Part shown: positions 60,201-64,000 of the stretch, piece after piece
How the letters are laid out: each line of letters begins with the position of its first letter
Position numbering within the stretch: position 1 is the first letter of the stretch
Assembly (NCBI GenBank): GCA_023238725.1
Contig: CM041553.1
Span: forward strand, 9,013,001-9,077,000
Reading direction: 5' to 3'
Origin: Scortum barcoo
Taxonomy: Eukaryota; Chordata; Actinopteri; Centrarchiformes; Terapontidae
Length of the DNA stretch: 64,000 nt
The notes under the pieces: generated by a model
Told to the model about the DNA's origin: nothing
The model's database searches: none
The model's input: only the letters and a program-made list of their open reading frames with translations
Made by a program: the position numbers and the translations under genes

Positions 60201-63200
60201 CTCTCTGTATTCTTCCCTGTCACGTTGTTCTCATCTTCCTAACTATGTTAACACTGATTTAATTTAACCATCACAGGCCATTACCACACCAGAAAATGGT
60301 CTCCATACTTTATCTTCATAACCATCTTGAGGCATGCAGTGTAGAGAAAAACCATCAGACAAAATTCAACTTGTATGATTGCAGAGACCTTGTGGTTCCA
60401 TTATTTATCGGTTGTTATATATTTCCTGTCATATCATCCTTTAAGACAAAAATACAGCATTGAGCGTATCCTAAATCATCACATTGTACCTTTAGTACGT
60501 ATAACTTATTCAGTATAAACAAAAAATAAATAGGGATTGACCTTGTTATGTAATGTCACTTAACTTTGGCAACCCAATCCACCAACGTGCTTCAGGATCT
60601 TGGCTGCTGCTGCCGTTCATGTCAGAACGCAGACGATGTCGTCACACTATGTCTTTGGACAGCATCCAAACTGCTCTCATGGCTCACAACAGCGTTACTG
60701 AGCGCGCTCCTCATGAATCCCAGAGGCCAGACGGGCTCATGTCTCGAGCTCTACCGGTGACAGCGAGGGAGTGCACGGTGAATATTCTCTTCCTCACATC
60801 AAATCACTGTCACCCCGAAGCTGTCAAAAAACACTTAGAAGCTTGATAAAGATCAGTCGAGCTTTACACAGGAGTCTTTAGTCATCTCTCAAGTCATGAC
60901 AGTTGTGATCAGTGATGGTCAGGTCAACTATAAGTCCATTGGTTTCACTTGGTTTCATTTTATAATCAACATTGACCTTTCATGACCAGATTCTCACCTT
61001 GGCCTTTACTTAGACTTGGAATTAGACTGTCACCTTTGGTAAAAGTCAAAAGCAAAACCATCATCACAGAAAACATTATGAAACTAAACTTCAGCGTTTG
61101 CACACACTGTGGATGCTTTGGGCAAATAAAGTTGATGTTCTCTGGTCACTAGTGCTGACAATCCCCTCTGGAGGTGATAAGTTAACAAAGCTTCCAGATA
61201 CAAGAGCTGACGAGCATCACCATAGTTTGATGTGTGACTCAGGGACTTAGAATAGGAAAAAGGAGAGCACACAGAGTCCTGCTAGCATCATTTAGGAGAG
61301 CAAGCCTTTCATCTAGCTTAAAATATGAATGTCAGACTCAGAAGCAGCTGATCAACATTTAAACCAGAAAGCAGCTGATAGCCGTACAACTTCCACAGGC
61401 AAAATAATTTTTTTAGTTATTTAAAGTCGCTAATTTCAGTGTAGAATCCCTCATAATCAAAGAGGAAAAGTTCACTTTTACATCTGTCGTAACACTGGCT
61501 GGATAACTTTGATTTCACTGCTGAACTTGTGTGTGATTCAGGTGTCTGTGACCAGGCTAGTATTTTGAAATGCTTAGTAGGAAAAGCACATGAAACTAAT
61601 GAAACTAATGAGGGCTCTGTCCCATTGATGTGGCAAAACTCCTACACATCTATAGTCCATCCACACAGGTATTTTCACTTTCACTTGCTGTGAACCAAGT
61701 GAATTTGATCAACATCTGCATCATTCTTCTGATAACTGACCTTGTTATCATTCTTAGCGGTTCAAAGTTACAACATCACATAACATCCAGTATAGCTCCG
61801 CCCAACTTCTACCTCACTATTCTCAGTTTAATTATATGGCAATCTGATCATTTATTTACTGAAAATTGCATGAATGTGACTTCATTGGCTATTCTGGCAA
61901 AAGCTTGTGTTTACTGTCCCGTTTTCTTCCGGATGGTGTCAAACATTCCTCTGGAAGAGGAGAAATTATGAACTAAAAAGAGCATACCAGGTTCAGGAGG
62001 TAACTTTTAAAGTGTCACATTAACACTTCACAAAAGAACATGTGCATCATATAAGGCAGGATAAAATTAATGACAAAATACTAAAATCAGCTATGATTGA
62101 TATTTTTTCATATTAACAGTGAATCAAAGAGAGATTAAAGAGAGTGAAAACTGGAATTATATTCAACAGGTGCCCAGAGACACAACATCACGTCACTTTG
62201 CAACTGTAGGATGATCAATTGTTTGTTATATCAACTCATGCCGGTGATGGTATATCAATGTTGAGCCCCCAAGCGGCCAAAAAAAAAAAAATCAGTTTTT
62301 GCAGACTTAACAGTGTAAAGGTATCTAAATCTATTGTCACACGTGTTAGCTTCTTCCTCAGCCTTAGCCTGTCTGCTCATGTTGGGCGCCGATCCAGGAA
62401 GCCTTACGAACGTGTAAGACCCGTGACAGCTGCCTACAGCTATTAGTCTTCATCCCACGCATCGACTCCATCTTGTAACATGAACTGTAGACATGCATTT
62501 AGCTGCCTCATATCACACCATGTACCACGACACATCCCCGTCTTAAGACCTCACAGGCAGTTATAATTAAATAGAGGTCACGGCCTGGTGGTTGTGAAGA
62601 GTATCTAATGTACATGAATGTATGCAGTGTAATAGAGAGGGAGTACCCTGTTTTAGCCGTGACTGTTTTGAAGCCATAGTAACAATAAACTATATGATGC
62701 TGACGGACGGTGATCTGGACTGTGTGTGCAAGCAGCTTGTAAATGTCTTGCTCTGCATTTTACTGACCTGACCAGGATGAACGAATCTTTGGCTCTCCTT
62801 TTGAGGAAACCTTATGTCTGTTTGAAGTACTTTACTCAAATAAAGTCAGCGTCCACTAGCTCATTAAAATATAAATGCACAGACATTTTCTGCAAGCAGG
62901 AAGCTCAGACATGTAAGACAGTGCATGTCCCACAGAGTGAAAAGTTACTGTGCCTCTTGAACATTACACTGACTGTGGCTGTCAGTATCAGTCTTAAATA
63001 AATTTTTATTGCACTTATAGTATTTAGGATTGTTTCTTTTCATGGTCTAAATACAGTTTCTACATCTTTTCTGAAAATGTTGTAATTCTGGAGAAACTTT
63101 GAATATAGTTTATTTCTGGGCAGTAAACTGTTACATTATACAGATTTACAGTTTGGGTTTATCTGTGTTTGTACAGATGAAACAACTAAAAGCAGATGCA

Positions 63201-64000
63201 TGTTTGATTATCTTATGTTAAAGAGATTATTATTTTGAAACTCTGACATTTCATTGAGACAGTAAAAGATTGATTAAGCTTACATGTTTGCAAAAGAATG
63301 AAGCGTAAATTTATTTATTCATCAGTGTTTTGAGTGTTCACTGCTATTCATGCAGGAAAAAAAAGCAGAAATTCATACAGTCAGCAGTAATTAATTTATA
63401 CAATGTCAATAAATACACCATCCTATTCCAAGCCCCTCTGTCCATTCAGCTGTCTTCTTATAGATTCGCTACACAACTGTCCACCGTACGTCTGCCTCAA
63501 ATAGTCCATACTTTAGTGTCACCATTCAGGGAGCTGAAATCTGAGTCTTAATTCTGGGAGGTGCTGCACACTGGTCAAACAAAGGTGACTAGTCCGAAGA
63601 TGTCCGGGTGGGTAACACCATGCAGTCTGATTGGTCAGAAATGCAATCCATTTCATTTGTTTTGTAGAGAACATTTAGATAACATCCTGACTTCAACACA
63701 CACTTCTTCACTTTTCCAGGCTTCCTTAGTTAATAGGTGCAATATAAAAGGGCTGAAGTGAATTAAAAAAAATTTTAACATTTCTCTTTAAAAAGCAAAC
63801 ATGCTCTGATCAGGGATGAATTCTACATTTTTATCCCATGTTGGGATTTGTCTTGATGAACAACAATGCCTAATCATGTGTATAAGCATATATTTCTTCT
63901 TCTCCTCTCCTCTTAGATCTCCTGTCAGGGTCCTCCATTCATGATGAGGAGCCTCTGGTGCATCTGCAGCTCCAGCAGCCAGAGGGAGACCTCTTCTCCT
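57210..64000 (+). CDS. srl: Secretory-pathway gene, probable sarcalumenin (first exons only)
   Basis: Two exons are visible. The first (57210-57267) encodes MKSLLPVCCLLSLLALSAA, a clear signal peptide, with A at -3. The donor is gcag|gtatgt, leaving phase 1. The second begins at 63917 after a pyrimidine-rich acceptor (CTCTCCTCTTAG), is in phase, and reads DLLSGSSIHDEEPLVHLQLQ onward to the window edge. An in-frame upstream ATG at 57183 would add nine residues. The name srl is inferred: in human 16p13.3 SRL lies just downstream of TFAP4 in the same direction. Sarcalumenin is a calcium-binding glycoprotein of the muscle sarcoplasmic reticulum lumen with an acidic N-terminal region. Too little protein is visible to confirm it; another secreted protein is possible. 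Confidence 0.5.
58701..58723. repeat. (GGAT)n microsatellite
   Basis: About five tandem TGGA/GGAT units in the large first intron. Confidence 0.85.
59880..60115 (+). repeat. Partial second copy of the teleost dispersed repeat
   Basis: ATGAAATTTCATGGTTCTTG, then GATATTTCAGTCTGGACCAC, GATAGACCAATCAGCCAACA and CCATCCCCTGGTGCCACG match, in order, a consensus I remember from spiny-rayed fish (with 'ttcagtctggaccaaagtgg' and 'cagactgacattgccatcc'). It is probably the same family as 7690-8200, another section of it. Confidence 0.55.

Larger units (their letters stand above)
57268..63916 (+). other. First intron (6.6 kb) of the signal-peptide gene
   Basis: The intron is unusually large for this compact genome region. 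It holds a GGAT repeat and a partial dispersed repeat, listed separately. I saw no exon with family motifs; all open frames here are short and lack paired splice sites. Confidence 0.45.

Noticed and set aside
1..64000. tRNA, rRNA, CRISPR arrays and intact transposase or viral genes
   Set aside because: I looked for tRNA A/B boxes, array-like spaced repeats and transposase or integrase motifs and saw none; the window is ordinary vertebrate chromosome.

Overview
This window looks like chromosomal DNA of a teleost fish, most likely a spiny-rayed (percomorph) species. The genes are vertebrate families split into many small exons with GT-AG introns. The spaces between them hold fish-type interspersed repeats, many CA/GT microsatellites and a GATA array. 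Nothing bacterial, viral or organellar is seen. All gene models below were built by hand by joining exons at splice sites and checking that reading phase is kept; coordinates are exact readings of the given sequence, while gene names rest on remembered family motifs.

Layout. (1) 1-10,300, minus strand: an adhesion GPCR of the CD97/ADGRE5 type (signal peptide, EGF repeats, GAIN/GPS, seven-helix domain). Its C-terminal tail lies beyond the left edge. (2) 10,300-20,100: gene-poor, with a decayed L2/CR1-type LINE at 16.6-17.7 kb. (3) 20,100-23,330, minus: a small secreted protein of four Ig domains that resemble perlecan Ig repeats. (4) 24,870-34,700, minus: a PBX-class TALE homeobox gene (best guess pbx4) with a CpG-rich 5' end. 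(5) 35-39.9 kb: intergenic repeats and microsatellites. (6) 39.9-45.6 kb, plus: mvb12a, an ESCRT-I subunit. (7) 48.8-56.7 kb, plus: tfap4, a bHLH-leucine-zipper transcription factor with an apparently long 3'UTR. (8) 57.16 kb to the right edge, plus: TATA box, signal-peptide exon and the start of exon 2 of a secretory-pathway gene, by position probably srl (sarcalumenin).

The genes do not form an operon or shared pathway; their association is syntenic. From memory, ADGRE5, PBX4 and MVB12A lie on human 19p13, while TFAP4 followed by SRL in the same direction lies on 16p13.3, so the window seems to join two human blocks. The three left genes run leftward and the three right genes run rightward, with a divergent pbx/mvb12a boundary at 34.7-39.9 kb.

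Most notable observations: the GPS domain of the GPCR has lost two cysteines that normally pair with each other, but keeps its cleavage motif; the PBX gene ends in a PBX1b-like microexon followed by an unusual tail, and another frame of its last exon resembles the standard PBX C-terminus; a long GT repeat directly abuts the 3' splice site of an in-frame tfap4 exon; and a 220-bp piggyBac-type MITE has readable TTAA-type ends. I found no clearly new multi-gene system.
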